DNA of 64,000 nt from Spisula solida (GCA_947247005.1 OX365952.1:2750501-2814500); one strand, 5' to 3'. Positions 36,341 to 49,431 are shown, numbered from the stretch's first letter. Notes: generated by a model not told the origin, from the sequence alone. Numbers and translations are program-made.

Positions 36341-36627
36341 TCGCTGGCTTAGAATGAGAAGGTCGTAAGTACAAAATAGATTTACTTATGAAACGAAGCT
36401 TTTAAAAAGTCGGTTTGGTCAACATGACCAGTTCCGAATTTCATTAACATTTGCTCATAAGAAGCGCCTCGTGATGCAGATTTTAAATATGTATGGGTCT
36501 TATAAGGACGTAAAAAGATTATATTAAGTCAGACAGGGAAGGCATCACTCAACTTAACCAGCCGAGCATAGAAAAAATAAAACACATACGTAGGAAGCAC
36601 TTTCGACCTTCTAATTCTAAGCCAACG
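36341..36627. mobile_element. Family M MITE copy 3, interrupted by family R
   Basis: Ends TCGCTGGCTTAGAATGAGAA and its complement (ending 36627) match over about 28 bp. GGTCAACATGACC lies at 36417-36429. It is split by a family R insertion at 36513-36587. The expected flanking TA is not preserved. Confidence 0.75.
36513..36587 (-). mobile_element. Family R insertion with 5-bp target duplication
   Basis: 75 bp from AAAGATTATATTAAGTCAG through CAGCCGAGCATAG, flanked by ACGTA on both sides (36508-36512 and 36588-36592). Short target duplication, common terminus and truncation of the other end are the marks of target-primed retroposition. Confidence 0.75.
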
Positions 36628-36639
36628 AAATATTTGTGT

Positions 36640-36840
36640 TGATTTCAAATCTTGAGGAGGACTTCGTTTCCATCACAGTAACTTTTTGCCAACCTGTTGT
36701 TTGTTTTGCCCAACAATAATGAACACATTCGTTCGTGTAGTTGAAACATTAACATTAATGTCAGCCAATCTTCTCACAATGTTGGTTTTGTATAAATAAA
36801 CTTTTCAATGAGGTTTTAACTGGCAACTCTTTTACAAGTT
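36640..36840 (-). repeat. Family G dispersed repeat, copy 1
   Basis: The complement of the sequence at 53080-53230 and 57680-57830. Shared landmarks are ACAATGTTGGTTTTG, AACATTAACATTAATGTC and AACTGGCAACTC. Confidence 0.65.
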
Positions 36841-39800
36841 TACTGCGCGTGCATCATGACACAAACTATATTTGGAATTTGTCATTAAGTGCAAGGGCAT
36901 AAATGGAAAAAAGCTTGATGCTAAATTTATCTCCAACAGGATTGTAAACAACAGGAAAACATTACACTGCAGTAATAGCATAGCCTGAAAGGCACAGTCT
37001 GTTTGCCTCTGTAAGTCTCTGCTAATTATCTGCTGCAATCTTATCTATCAATAATGTCAATATTTTAACTTGTATCAACTACCCTATTTTTTATAACTGT
37101 CAACCACCTTACACAGAATAACTTCCAATACAGTGAGTGAGAATACAGCAGCATGTTTGACGGTGGTATCACTCGTGTGGGTTTACGTAACACTGCGTAG
37201 ATATACATTGTAATTGCATTTATATATATATTTCTTTATTACAAATACTGTTTGTGTGAATATGTAGCTTAGTGGAACAAGTATTGATTTGCCCTGCATG
37301 TCCTTTGTCGATTAAAATATTCATGAACAACATTAAAATAAAAACACTGTGTTTTAATATAACATGGTTGGTATACAAGTGACAGACCTAAATTAACGAA
37401 GTGTAATACAAATACATCAATACATACTATTGTAACTGTACAAAATGTAATAATAAATACTCCGTTAATGACTGTTGTTTCTTTTGAGTGCTTTCCCAGT
37501 ATGGTATCGTAAAACATACATTACAAGAAAATGGTGCTAGATCTGATTATAAGCCCCTAAACAGTCAACAATAGACAATAATAATACAATTCAAGTTTGA
37601 ATTAAAATGATCAATCAAAAGTCAACTTATCTCCATATTCGCAACTGGCATTGTTTGTGCATTTGTGCCCCTGCTTTTTCTGATGAGTGCTACCTTCTCT
37701 GACCGAGTTTGTACTAGCCTTTTTTAATAAAATCATACACTATAATAAACAGTCGGTTCCGGGTCGGATATTTACTGAAATGCAATAGTTGACATCCATT
37801 TATCATAACAGGTTTCCGAATTAGCAAGACGAATCTCGATTATTTGTAGTATTTATAAGGTAACAAATATATTATAAATACAACTTTGGTCATATTGTAG
37901 CTGATTTAAGTAAAACGGGTTTTAGTACACAATGTAAAGTTACGTTATGTAAGGAAACATTTTGTTTTACCTTGATGCGTTAAATTCAATGGCGGTGAGA
38001 TATAACGTGTGAATAGCATTTGACAGTAAGAAGATTATCACTATAATTAGATTTATAATAAACAATTTATTTAAATCACCGTCACAATTTGAATATTATC
38101 TTTCTTGAATCAACCTTAAAACTTACTTGAAATGATAATTTAAATGTGCAAATTGATAATTCAGATATGATCTATTAATTGATATTTCAAATTTCATTAC
38201 CAGATACTACGTAAATATTCAAAAAGGATTTTAAGGCTGACCCTTGCGTCAAAGATGTGTAAGATAACGAATTAAGCGCTCTTGTCTATAGTAACCTTTA
38301 ACGGCGAACCTCCCGCAAGGGTAATTAAGAATACCATTGCTAAGGAAAACTTAGTGCAGTTTGACCTACATGGAGCTGAGACACAAAACAACGAAATGAA
38401 CATGGAAACAACAGCCTATATACAGTTAAATAACTGATTACACGATACATGCATTTGTCAAACGATAAAGGCCGTCTTGTATACTCATAATAAACGAAGG
38501 TATACGAGAGCCATTAATAATTACTGAGAATTATTCTTCGTCAAATGCAATCCCCTGTGGATCAGTCTGCGGATAAAGGCTTATAAATATAGTTGCCAAG
38601 CACCCAAAGAACATCACTAAGGGGTATGCGTTCGCACAAGTGGCAGGGAGATTAAATCTGCTGTAAATTAAACATTTTAGTTCAATCCTATATAGCGTCA
38701 ATTATTACAACTAGCATCACATTGTGTATGTTCTAGAATTGCATATCTAAGATACACTCAGGGACTAAATAAACGCACACATGTTTCAGGAACTATCATT
38801 TTAGATAAGTACGAGTCATTTCTTTTGTTTGAAATATTCATGGTGCATGGCTTTATATCTTAATCTAAGTAAAGATTTGAAAAGCATTGACAATGTAAGT
38901 TTAAAACCAATGCTTTGTACGTTGTTAACAACATTTCATCGATTGACTAATATCATAACCAAATTTCGCTACTACTGAGCATGTCATGGGTAAACTCAGA
39001 TTGTAAGTTTCCTTGTGTGTACTCCGCCACTACGTGACTCACAGAACTGCGTCGGGGGTTATCCAAGAGTGGTAAACGTTACCAGAACAATGTATACCAA
39101 ACATATCATCGATAAGACATAGATATATCTAATGTGGCTGTGTCCAAGGAGCATTAAAAGTAACCAAAATGTGAATTAAGTCTAGCTGGACTCCTACATT
39201 GAAACCATCGTTAAAATTGTATTTGTTTATCTATTTTGCTGATAGTTTTGCAGTAACTTAATAACTACTACGTAAGTGTACGAAACATTAACGAATGATA
39301 AGAATGAAAAGTTTACCATTATATAAAATGTGCGTTTATCAAGTACCTGAGTGTAATATTTCAGAATGGTCACTAATGATGTGTTATTTTGTTGCTTGGC
39401 AAGACTTTTACCATAATTTAATCAATTTTCTCGACACTTGATTTATTCGTTGCCATGGTTTTCTAAAAGTAATCAATGAATTCATAATTTGTTTTCATTT
39501 CAATTATGAATACATCTCATTGATTCCAATAACCGTAATAGAAATAAAATGTACAACTTCGCTTTGATAAAAAGATTCGTTCGTTTGGGTGGGGTAAACT
39601 TGAATTAAGTTTATCGGACAGATTAATTTACGAAATTCGAAATAAATAATGGCAGATTTAACTGTATGTTTCCTTAGCATCGCAAACTTTTGTTCTTCTT
39701 ACAGCGCGAAAGCTTACCTTCGGGTTATATACTTTGGTTGCCTACAAACAAGAAACAAATTGCCACAATCAAGATAAATATTCGCCACAAAATCAGTGAT

Positions 39801-39917
39801 ATACCATATTTCACGATTATATATAGAAAATATACGAACTCTTATTTTTCTAAGCAATATTTAGCAACTCTTAGTTCTATTCGACTGACCCTCTTACGAT
39901 GAACTAGAAGGAAAATA
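36841..39917. other. Unassigned AT-rich DNA, 3 kb
   Basis: No gene, RNA gene, tandem array or clear mobile element is recognised. Open frames are 60-80 codons and uninformative. This is the longest stretch of the window without a named feature. Confidence 0.45.
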
Positions 39918-39965
39918 TTAAGTCGGACAGGGAACCTCCGATGCTGAGCATTCAACACGAACATA
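39918..39965 (-). repeat. Family R terminal fragment
   Basis: AATATTAAGTCGGACAGGGAA at the expected terminus, followed by a diverged CATTCAACACG segment. Confidence 0.5.
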
Positions 39966-40479
39966 AGTGCACAACAAAACGTCACCAGTCGACACTCAAC
40001 CAGAAATTCGAGCACAGAAAGGCAATGCCATAATCTATACTATATTGCACTACTGACTGTAATAGCTGGTTTATGTGTATTTCTACATACATACATGTGT
40101 CATGTACGCCATGTACTTCCATTTGTAGGTTTAGGATATCAGATAAAGTGGTTGTGTTTGATCGTTATGATCTCTGAGTATCATTTTTAAATGGTCACTG
40201 ACGAGTTATTAGGTTGGCCGAATTTGATGTTATGTGCTGTTATGATCATGGCAATCACCCAAATGTATCTACTCTGTTTTGGACTTGACAGTTACATTAG
40301 AAGTGAATGCAAATTATATGTACAATTTTCTATGGACATACAATTCCGTTTGAATTTTTGAGAAATAGTATGGTTGTTTTAATAAGATATAGACGCATTT
40401 TTTCTAATCAACATGTACTATGTCCTTTCTTTAGGCACAGAATGCAACATGTTTTAGTTGGCTATATCAGACTAAATGG

Positions 40480-41150
40480 CATACGCAGAATGAGTCTACA
40501 TTTTACATTATATACATGTATTTCTCTGGCAAGGAGATAATTCAACACATGATCGGTATTGAACTAGACAGGTCTTAATGCTTCTAAACACTCGACTAAA
40601 AATGATTCTGGTATCAAAATCTAATTTCTAGAATTTAATAGTATGCATATGGGATTTAATTGAAGTAGATATCGTTTATAAAAACTTTGACTCCTAGATC
40701 TTGGAGATAAAACACGTATTAACTGCTTTAAGGCAAATGTGTTTTATGTGTATAACAGAATATCAATTTACACTTAGGATTTTTGGCACCAGTATCACCT
40801 CTACATTTATGTTTTTCTCATCATATGCCTCTAGTAATCCACAACACGGCACGTCAAACTCAGTGTCATCGAAACCCCACATGGCAATAATATTGTAAAT
40901 AATAAAGTTAACAATATTCAATTAAGACAGGAAACTAAGCCACGTACATATAATACAGACACTATATTACCCTCGAAGTCTGAACGTGCCTAAATACGTT
41001 ATTAGTAGAAAACTTTGCTTTGAGAATTTCTTTAACCGACGAAAATGTCACAAAATACAATTATGAAAAGCTACTTTCCAAGAGTAGTATAAAATCGCTT
41101 AATATACTACTCAAAGTATGCTGAACACTAGAAGACATGACTAGTTCACG
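40480..41150 (+). repeat. Family S copy with about one 54-bp unit
   Basis: Flanks match the array-bearing copies: ACTAGACAGGTCT near 40565, CTAATTTCTAGAATTTA near 40620, AGTGTCATCGAA near 40860, AGTATAAAATCGCTTAATAT near 41086. Where those copies hold long arrays, this one has a single partial unit (about 40793-40841, TATCACCTCTACATTTATG to GCCTCTAGTAA). It probably resembles the pre-expansion state. Confidence 0.7.
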
Positions 41151-41319
41151 TTATAATTGCAATATTATTACAGGTATGAAATAGCTTTGTACTTTCCCTT
41201 TGGTATCCCCGTTAATGACGAAACAAATAATTGTACTCATGTGCTGTATGGTTTAGGTGGATTGTTTTGTATTGTTCATTTTAATCATTTCTTGTTTATG
41301 TTATGCTCTTGTTAGTGTT

Positions 41320-41545
41320 GCTTTCAATGTCATTCGGCTAGGGCATTCAGCTTGTTGACAATAGGTCATTTAGCTAAGGCATTCAGCTTTTTGATTGCTG
41401 AAACTAGGTCATTAAGCGTTTTTACAGCTTGGACTTTGGAAGTTTTTCTCGTTAGTGCCGTGTTATTGTAGAATGTGAAGTTTTTTTGTCTTTTTTGTGC
41501 TCGGCTGGATAAGTTGAGCGCTGCCTTCCCTTTCCGACTTTCTAT
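41320..41545 (+). mobile_element. Family R retroposon copy, about 225 bp
   Basis: The right end is GCTGCCTTCCCTTTCCGACT (41522-41541). The body has CTGAAACTAGGTCATTAAGC and ACAGCTTGGACTTTGG, as at 26150-26295. It lies immediately left of the TA-flanked element at 41573. Confidence 0.65.
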
Positions 41546-41572
41546 TATCTTTTTGTATTTTTTATGTACTTA

Positions 41573-42545
41573 GAGTCAGTGTACTCGGTTTCGCACTGTT
41601 CACGGTTTCGCACACTTATTTTTCATCGCGATTTTTTCTATATTTCCAATGTAAATATGCATATGCTCTGTCATCTTATTTGAATGTGACTTGTTTTCTC
41701 GGGAGTTGACCGCACTTGGATGTATCTCTCGCGATCTCGCTTTCACAACAGCAGACGTAAACATAAGCAAATCCTATGTAGGCCAGTAGGGCAGTTGTAA
41801 AACTTCTTTGTTTTCCTCACTTTCACTACAATTTTGCAAAAATCTGGAACAGAATAGAAGAAAAATAAATACTAAACCAGAAAAGTAAATAAACTCTCCC
41901 ATATCGAGTGTATTTTACATGATAATGACTATGTAACAATATTCTCCTAACCTAAAACTGTCAAAAGTAAAACAACTTGATTCTTTCTTAGTAAAAAAAA
42001 CTTGTTCCAAAAGTTAATCGAGTAGATGGGTTAAATGGACCTTGTTCTAAAAGTTAATCGAACATATTTTGCTCTAGTTCAGAATATCACAAAGTCATGT
42101 GTTCTAGCAAAGGATTGGTTTTTTGCATTCAGGTTAGCAATGCCAAAAAAGTACAGTTGAAACTGTTATGTCTCATGCTGTGTGTTTCAAATAGAATTTT
42201 TTCAGGTGCCAAGACATTAAAAATCGGCAAATTTGTGATGAATGGTGAGTTTGTTGATCAAATAACATTTTTTATTAAAAAAATATAATTTATTTGTAAA
42301 TTGTCTTTTCACAATTATGTGTGCGAAACCGGGTACAAAATTGTGCAGAACATATTCCATATTGTTGATCCCAAATCAAGCGCGCCAAGAGCATGATGTC
42401 CTTGACATTCACCAACGTAAATACAAAATTTTAAACATTCATTTATCTTCTTTCTTTTGTTCTACGTGCTTTGAAATGTTTTATATTGCAAATAAGTTAC
42501 GAGGTTAAATGTGAATTAAGTGTGCGAAATCGGGTACACTGACTC
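41573..42545. mobile_element. TA-flanked TIR element, 973 bp
   Basis: Terminal repeats 41573-41596 and 42522-42545 match at 22 of 24 positions (GAGTCAGTGTAC and CG-TTTCGCAC blocks), with TA on both sides (41571-41572, 42546-42547). The subterminal GGTTTCGCACAC near 41604 and GTGTGCGAAACCGGGTAC near 42319 repeat the inner TIR motif. The internal frames, at most 63 codons, show no transposase. It is non-autonomous. Confidence 0.85.
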
Positions 42546-42547
42546 TA

Positions 42548-43430
42548 GAACTACGACTTTGGTGAAACCCTGATTACCCACATCATCATAGTTATACAAC
42601 TATAAGCTAATTTATGTACAAATTACCCGTAGGTCATCAGGTCCATGAGGCTACAATGCTAATCAGAGAAGTTTATTAATGTAACATAATGCTGTATCTG
42701 TTAGTCAATTAATGTATACGACTCTTGGGAATATAGTTTTGCTGATTCACCATGCTTAAATAATACAATACGGATAATTACTGTATGACAAAGTGAAATA
42801 AGAAGTTTTATGTTCTCATTAAATTATACGTGTGCTACACTTATTATATAACATTATGCCAATGTACACACACGAATACATTAAGATAGATACCGTACAA
42901 GGTAATCATTATGCATTAAGCCTAGGTTCCACTGAGTAATTCCACATCGATGATCTCCCGATTTCTTCCTATACCACCCGATTCATCACAATTCCTTCCG
43001 ATATCAAAGACTGTCTTATGGCTTCCCCAAAGCTGCACTAGACCACGAGGAACCTGTTCCCAATATTCTGATAGCTCATTAGTTTTAATCGGCAGTAGAT
43101 CGCCGAGCTGTTAAACAAACTGGTTTAGAAATAACGAAATAAACATTGAATTCCATACAGCTTAGTAAATTACATACATTACGGTAGAGCTAATTGCATT
43201 CTACATGTAGAATGGAATTCCTTGGGTGGGTCGTTTTCTATTATACTAGTATTAATACATTGTCCTTGTCGAAACAAAAGTTGCAAGGACACCATGATTT
43301 ACTCGCTGAATATAACACAGGCAGGAGTTCGGATACGGAAAAATTAAGTCACGAGTGCACATTATTATTGCTTTGTTTGCATTACAGAGAAGGGCACGGC
43401 AAATAATCAGTGTTTGTTATAAATAACCCT
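42548..43430. other. Unassigned AT-rich DNA
   Basis: No gene or repeat is recognised; a 70-codon frame (43194-43406) has no supporting context. Confidence 0.4.
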
Positions 43431-43434
43431 ACAT

Positions 43435-43560
43435 AAACGAACACGACATTTTGTCTAGTTGAAACATTAACATTGATGTCGGCAAATGTTCTTTCACGAT
43501 GTTGGTTTTGTCGCAATTAAAAAATAGAGCTTAACTGGCAACTGTTTTACAACTTTAATG
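43435..43560 (-). repeat. Family G dispersed repeat, copy 2
   Basis: Complement of the family G core: TGAAACATTAACATTGATGTC, ACGATGTTGGTTTTGTCGC and AACTGGCAACTGTTTTACAA. Confidence 0.6.
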
Positions 43561-43675
43561 TGTATGTACGTAACATGGTACAAAAGTGATTTTGGAAAAA
43601 GTAAGTTCATGCAGCCGCACCAATACAGAAGTCCTTGTTTAAAATGTGCCAGGTATATCTTTTAAAACTATTATA

Positions 43676-43728
43676 ACAAATCCGACAGGGAAAGCAGCTC
43701 TTAACAGAAACAGCAGAAAAAAGTTTTG
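43676..43728 (-). repeat. Family R terminal fragment
   Basis: AACAAATCCGACAGGGAAAGC then TCTTAACAGAAACAGCAGAA; a short terminal copy directly left of the 43-bp array. Confidence 0.5.
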
Positions 43729-43736
43729 TTTACTTT

Positions 43737-44090
43737 GAATGCTGCTTTGTGTGTTGTCCTTGCAGAACTAGTCACGTGTACACTACTATTTGTGTGTTGT
43801 ATTTGCATAGCTAGTCACGTGTACACTGGCATTCGTGTGTTATCCTTGCAGAGTTAGTCACGTGTACACTGCTATCTGTGTGTTGTCCTTGCAGAGTTAG
43901 TCACGTGTACACTGCTATTTGTGTGTTGTCCTTGCAGAACTAGTCACGTGTACACTACTATTTGTGTGTTGTATTTGCAGAGCTAGTCACGTGTATACTG
44001 CTATTTGTGTGTTGTATTTGCAGAGTTAGTCACGTGTACACTGTTATTCGTGTGTTATCCTTGCAGAGTTAGTCACGTGTACACAGTTAT
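43737..44090. repeat. 43-bp minisatellite, 8 units, each with CACGTG
   Basis: The GTCACGTGTA motif starts at 43771, 43814, 43857, 43900, 43943, 43986, 44029 and 44072, an exact 43-bp period. The unit also contains TGTGTTGTCCTTGCAGA. Each unit thus presents one palindromic E-box, CACGTG, spaced about four helical turns apart. No gene is recognised next to it. Confidence 0.9.
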
Positions 44091-44219
44091 TTCTGTGCCT
44101 TTCGTGTACTACTTAATACCTTATACGAATAATACATATTTGAAATTTGTATCTTAAGGATGTTGGAGCGGTTTGGATTCCTCCCTTAGATTTTGTACAT
44201 TTTTGCAAGGAAGTAGAGA

Positions 44220-44990
44220 AATCTTTTATGACACAAAATATGATGTAAAACACGAAGGTTACGGAACTCGTTTTCCGAGTAATCGGCCATGTTTAATGTG
44301 TTTTTGAATTATTTTTATAATTGCATTGAAATCTGTAAATTGGTGGTGGTGTTCAAATTTGACATTTTTATTTGATGTCTGAGATCTAAATAATAAAATA
44401 GTTTGGGTACACATTGTTTTACAAGGTCAAGAGACCAAAAATGGTATATTTAATTTTGGTCTCATATATATTGCATTTCTACCCCACCCACTACCCCAGC
44501 AAAATAGCACCCAGGTAAAATCCTTTTAACTTTTTTTCCTGCATTACACAGTTTTAACTTTTTTTGTGAAATAAGTCTTATGATATAAATCTTCAAAAGT
44601 ATGCAAAAAAATATATGTCACGGAGGTATCTTTTTTGGGTTAAATCTGGCTAAATGCAGAGAAAATCAATGAAAACGCTAAAAATGAATTTATTGAACAT
44701 GTAAATAACGCGAAAACACATAAACACACAATAAACAAACACTATTATGAAACGAACCTGACTCCCAAAAAAGTAATTTGGCATAAATAATTTGTTTTTA
44801 CCCACCAACCTATTTTGTAATGCAATATGTTTTTCGGAATGCCAACTGTCTTTCGATTGGTATTTTTTTTTCATATTACAAATGTACTTATTTTAGATTA
44901 TTTTGACACATTCTTACATTTATAAGGCTCATAACGTACTATGACAAATGACGCATGCGCACTAAACCGACCCAGCATCCTGAAGAAGCT
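44220..44990. repeat. Dispersed repeat matching 7.4-7.8 kb
   Basis: 44220-44340 and 44810-44975 match the two halves of 7440-7750. The intervening 450 bp contains TAGCACCCAGGTAAAATCC and TTAAATCTGGCTAAATGC. A fragment resembling family M (complement) follows at 44990-45065. Confidence 0.6.
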
Positions 44991-45146
44991 TCTTATGAGT
45001 CCATTTTTATGAAAATCAGAAGTGATCATGTTGACCAAACTGAAATTGAAAAGCTTGTTTATCAATTAGTAGTTTCAGACAGTTTAATCTTTTTTTCAAA
45101 ATATCAATTGTGTACTTACGGCTTTCTTATTCTATGTCAGCGATTG

Positions 45147-48100
45147 AATGCTTTAAATCCGATTGGCTTCGTAAGCTATAGGGCCAGTCCACACGCGCAT
45201 TACGCCACCAGCCGGTAGTATATGGTATGTATTAAAGTCTATGTCAGCGATTTGTCTGAGTAGTGTAATTGAAACAATGATAGGGCTTACTCTAACATAG
45301 GATTTGCGCACGGACTGCAAAATAATTTAGATAGCAATATCAATCGAGATAGGATAAGTTCACGTTTTACATTATACTATGTTCTTTAGCACGGAGTTGA
45401 AATTAGCACATGATAAGTATTGGACTAGACAGGTCTGAACAATTCAAAACACTTGACTCAGAAATGATTTTTTTATTAAAATTTAATTTCTAGAATTTCC
45501 AGAGGAAACTGTGTAATAATAAGCATAGGGAATCCGAATGTAAGTGTTGTATGTATTCAGTATGTCGTTTTAAATACTAGAATACAATAGTTCCTAGATT
45601 ATGAAGATTAAACGCGTATTTCGCTGATTGTAATCATATTAATTTTTATATATCAAAGAACAACGGTTTACACTTGAGTCGGATTGTTTCACATAAACAT
45701 GTATCTACCGAGACTATCACCTCAATGTATGTTATCATCTGACCCTAGTCACATATATCTGCCAAGACTATCACCTCCATGTATGTCATCATCTGCCCCT
45801 AGTACATATACATGTATCTACCAAGACTATCACCTCAATGTATGTTACCATCTGCCCCTAGTCACATATATCTACCAAGACTATTACCTTAATGTATGTC
45901 ATCATCTGCCCCTAGTCACATATATCTACCAAGACTATCACCTCCATGTATGTCATCATCTGCCCCTAGTACATATATCTACCAAGACTATTACCTCAAT
46001 GTATGTCATCATCTGCCCCTAATCACATATATCTACCAAGACTATTACCTCAATGTATGTCACCATCGGCCTCTAGTCACATATATCTACCAAGACTATC
46101 ACCTCAATGTATGTTATCATCTGCCCCTAGTCACATATATCTACCAAGACTATCACCTCCATGTATATCATCATATGCCCCTAGTCATATATATCTACCA
46201 AGACTATCACCTCCATGTATGTCATCATCTGCCCCCTAGTACATATATCTACCAAGACTATCACCTTAATGTATGCCATCATATGCCCCTAGTCACATAT
46301 ATCTACCAAGACTATCACCTCCATGTATGCCATCATATGCCACTAGTCACATATATCTACCAAGACTATCACCTCCATGTATGTCATCATATGCCCCTAG
46401 TCACATATATCCACCAAGACTATCACCTCCATGTATGTCATCATATGCCCCTAGTCACATATATCTACAAAGACTTTCACCTCCATATATGTCATCATCT
46501 GCCCCCTAGTACATATATCTACCAAGACTATCACCTCCATGTATGTCATCATCGGCCCCTAATACATATATATACCAAGACTATCACCTCAATGTATGTT
46601 ATCATCTGCCCCCAGTACATATATCTACCAAGACTATTACCTCAATGTATGTTATCATCTGCCCCTAGTCACATATATCTACCAAGACTATCACCTTAAT
46701 GTATGTTATCATCTGCCCCTAGTACATATATCTACCAAGACTGTCACCTCCATGTATGACATCATCTGCCCCTAGTCACATATATCTACCAAGACTATCA
46801 TTTCAATGTATGTTATCATCTGCCCCTAGTCACATATATCTACCAAGACTATCACCTTAATGTATGTTATCATCTGTCCCTAGTCACATATATCTACCAA
46901 GACTATCACCTCAATGTATGTTATCATCTGCCCCTAGTCACATATATCTACCAAGACTATCACCTCAATGTATGTTATCATTTGCCCCCTAGTCACATAT
47001 ATCTACCAAGACTATCACCTCAATGTATGTTATCATCTGCCCCTAGTCACATATATCTACCAAGACTATCACCTCAATGTATGTTATCATCTGTCCCTAG
47101 TCACATATATCTACCAAGACTATCACCTTAATGTATGTTATCATCTGCCCCTAATACATATATCTACCAAGACTATCACCTCAATGTATGTTATCATCTG
47201 CCCCCTAGTCATATATATCTACCAAGACTATCACAATAATGTATGTTATCATCTGCCCCTAGTCACATATATCTACCAAGACTATCACATTAATGTATGT
47301 TATCATCTGCCCCTAGTCACATATATCTACCAAGACTATCATATTAATGTATGTTATCATCTGCCCCTAGTCACATATATCTACCAAGACTATCACATTA
47401 ATGTATGTTATCATCTGCCCCTAGTCACATATATCTACCAAGACTATCACCACCTCGATGTATGTTATCATCTGCCCCTAGTCACATATATCTACCAAGA
47501 CTATCACATTAATGTATATTATCATCTGCCCCTAGTACATATATCTACCAAGACTATCACTTCGATGTATGTTATCATCTGCCCCTAGTACATATATCTA
47601 CCAAGACTATCACCTCAATGTATGTCATCATCTGCCCCTAGTACATATATCTACCAAGACTATCACCTCAATGTATGTCATCATCTGTCCCTAGTACATA
47701 TATCTACCAAGACTATCACATTAATGTATTCTATTATCTGCCCCTAGTCACATATATCTACCAAGACTATCACATTAATGTATGTTATCATCTGCCCCTA
47801 GTACACATATCTACCAAGACTATCACCTCGATGTATGTTATCATCTGCCCCTAGTACATATATCTACCAAGACTATCACCTCGATGTATGTTATCATCTG
47901 CCCCTAGTACATATATCTACCAAGACTATCACCTCAATGTATGTCATCATCTGCCCCTAGTACATATATCTACCAAGACTATCACCTCAATGTATGTCAT
48001 CATCTGCCCCTAGTACATATATATACCAAGACTATCACCTCAATGTATGTTATCATCTGCCCCTAGTACATATATCTACCAAGACTATCACCTAAATGTA

Positions 48101-49215
48101 TGTTATCATCTGCCCCTAGTACATATATCTACCAAGACTATCACCTCAATGTATGTTATCATCTGCCCCTAGTACATATATCTACCAAGACTATCACCTC
48201 AATATATGTTATCATCTGCCCCTAGTACATATATCTACCAAGACTATCACCTCAATGTATGTTATCATCTGTCCCTAGTACATATATCTACCAAGACTAT
48301 CACCTCAATGTATGTTATCATCTGCCCCTAGTCACATATATCTACCAAGACTATTACATCCATGTATGTTATCATCTGTCCCTAGTACATATATCTACCA
48401 AGACTATCACCTCAATGTATGTTATCATCTGCCCCTAGTCACATATATCTACCAAGTCTATTACATCCATGTATGTTATCATCTGTCCCTAGTCACATAT
48501 ATCTACCAAGACTATCACCTCAATGTATGTTATCATCTGCCCCTAGTCACATATATCTACCAAGACTATCACCTCAATGTATGTTATCATCTGCCCCTAG
48601 TCACATATATCTACCAAGACTATCACCTCAATGTATGTTATCATCTGTCCCCAGTAACGCACAACACGACACATCAAGCTACATCAGTGTCATCGAACCC
48701 TAAGATACCAATCGCAAAGATAACCGTATTTGATTAAGATAAAAAACTAAGCCGATTCTTTACGTCATAGGGACATGCTGTCCTATATATTTCACATGCA
48801 ATAAAGAAAGCGAATTACCCAGGGAGTCTGAGCGTGTCCTAATACATTATCAACAGAAAAACGTCGCAAAATTGAAGTGTTTGTGAATTGCATGAACCTA
48901 CAAAAACTTCACCAAATAGGATTATTTTAAGCTGCTTCCCACGAGTGGTATAAAACCACTTAATATGCTTTTCAACATGCGCTGAACTCGTTTGACATGC
49001 ATGATCCGTCATGAGTTGTCTTTGAAGATCAACATTTCTTAAACGAGTCTAGAAATATTAGTTATTGAACGAGCGTTTGACGAACTTTATAATTTGTTTT
49101 CGTGACAAGTTTAAAGAGTGTATATCTCAAAGGGAACGAATGACGAATTCTGTTTATCACATTACCATACTTAGCGAGTCGAAACAACCTAATAAATCAC
49201 GAATTTAAAGACGTT
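45147..49215 (+). repeat. Family S copy with large 53/54-bp array
   Basis: The left flank (45147-45698) and right flank (48656-49215) match 54718-55230 and 56994-57515, giving a direct repeat about 9.5 kb downstream. Landmarks are AATGCTTTAAATCCGA at the left boundary, CACGGACTGCAAAATAATTT, AGTGTCATCGAACCCTAAGA, and CCCAGGGAGTCTGAGCGTG. No conserved protein is apparent in the flanks. Confidence 0.8.
45699..48655. repeat. 53/54-bp satellite array, about 55 units
   Basis: The unit runs CATATATCTACCAAGACTAT, CACCTCAATGTATGTTATCA, TCTGCCCCTAGT(C)A. The 54-bp form has GTCACATA and the 53-bp form GTACATA. Because 54 is a multiple of three and a unit can lack stops, open frames up to 267 codons arise; these are not genes. 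The left third favours CTCCATGTATGTCATC, and a CACATTAATG variant clusters at 47280-47520, showing local homogenisation. Confidence 0.95.
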
Positions 49216-49431
49216 TGCTTCGGTTTCTAATTGTTTTCCACTTAATAGATTTAATAAAATTTTGCGTATAACAAGAGCATGTTGTGATACAATGAAAAGT
49301 GAAGTAAAAATGAGAGGTCACCAGCTTACTTTTATTTCTATTTGTTGTAAAACATGACACAAATTTTATTATTTTTCACATCAATTACAAATTATCCAGG
49401 AATCACAAAAGATGTCGCCATAATCACAACA

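Noticed and set aside
45896..46699. Open frame of 267 codons and many shorter frames over the 53/54-bp arrays
   Set aside because: They arise because a 54-bp unit is divisible by three and can lack stops. Several frames are open at once, and each is broken wherever a 53-bp unit intervenes. Protein-level repeats simply mirror the satellite.
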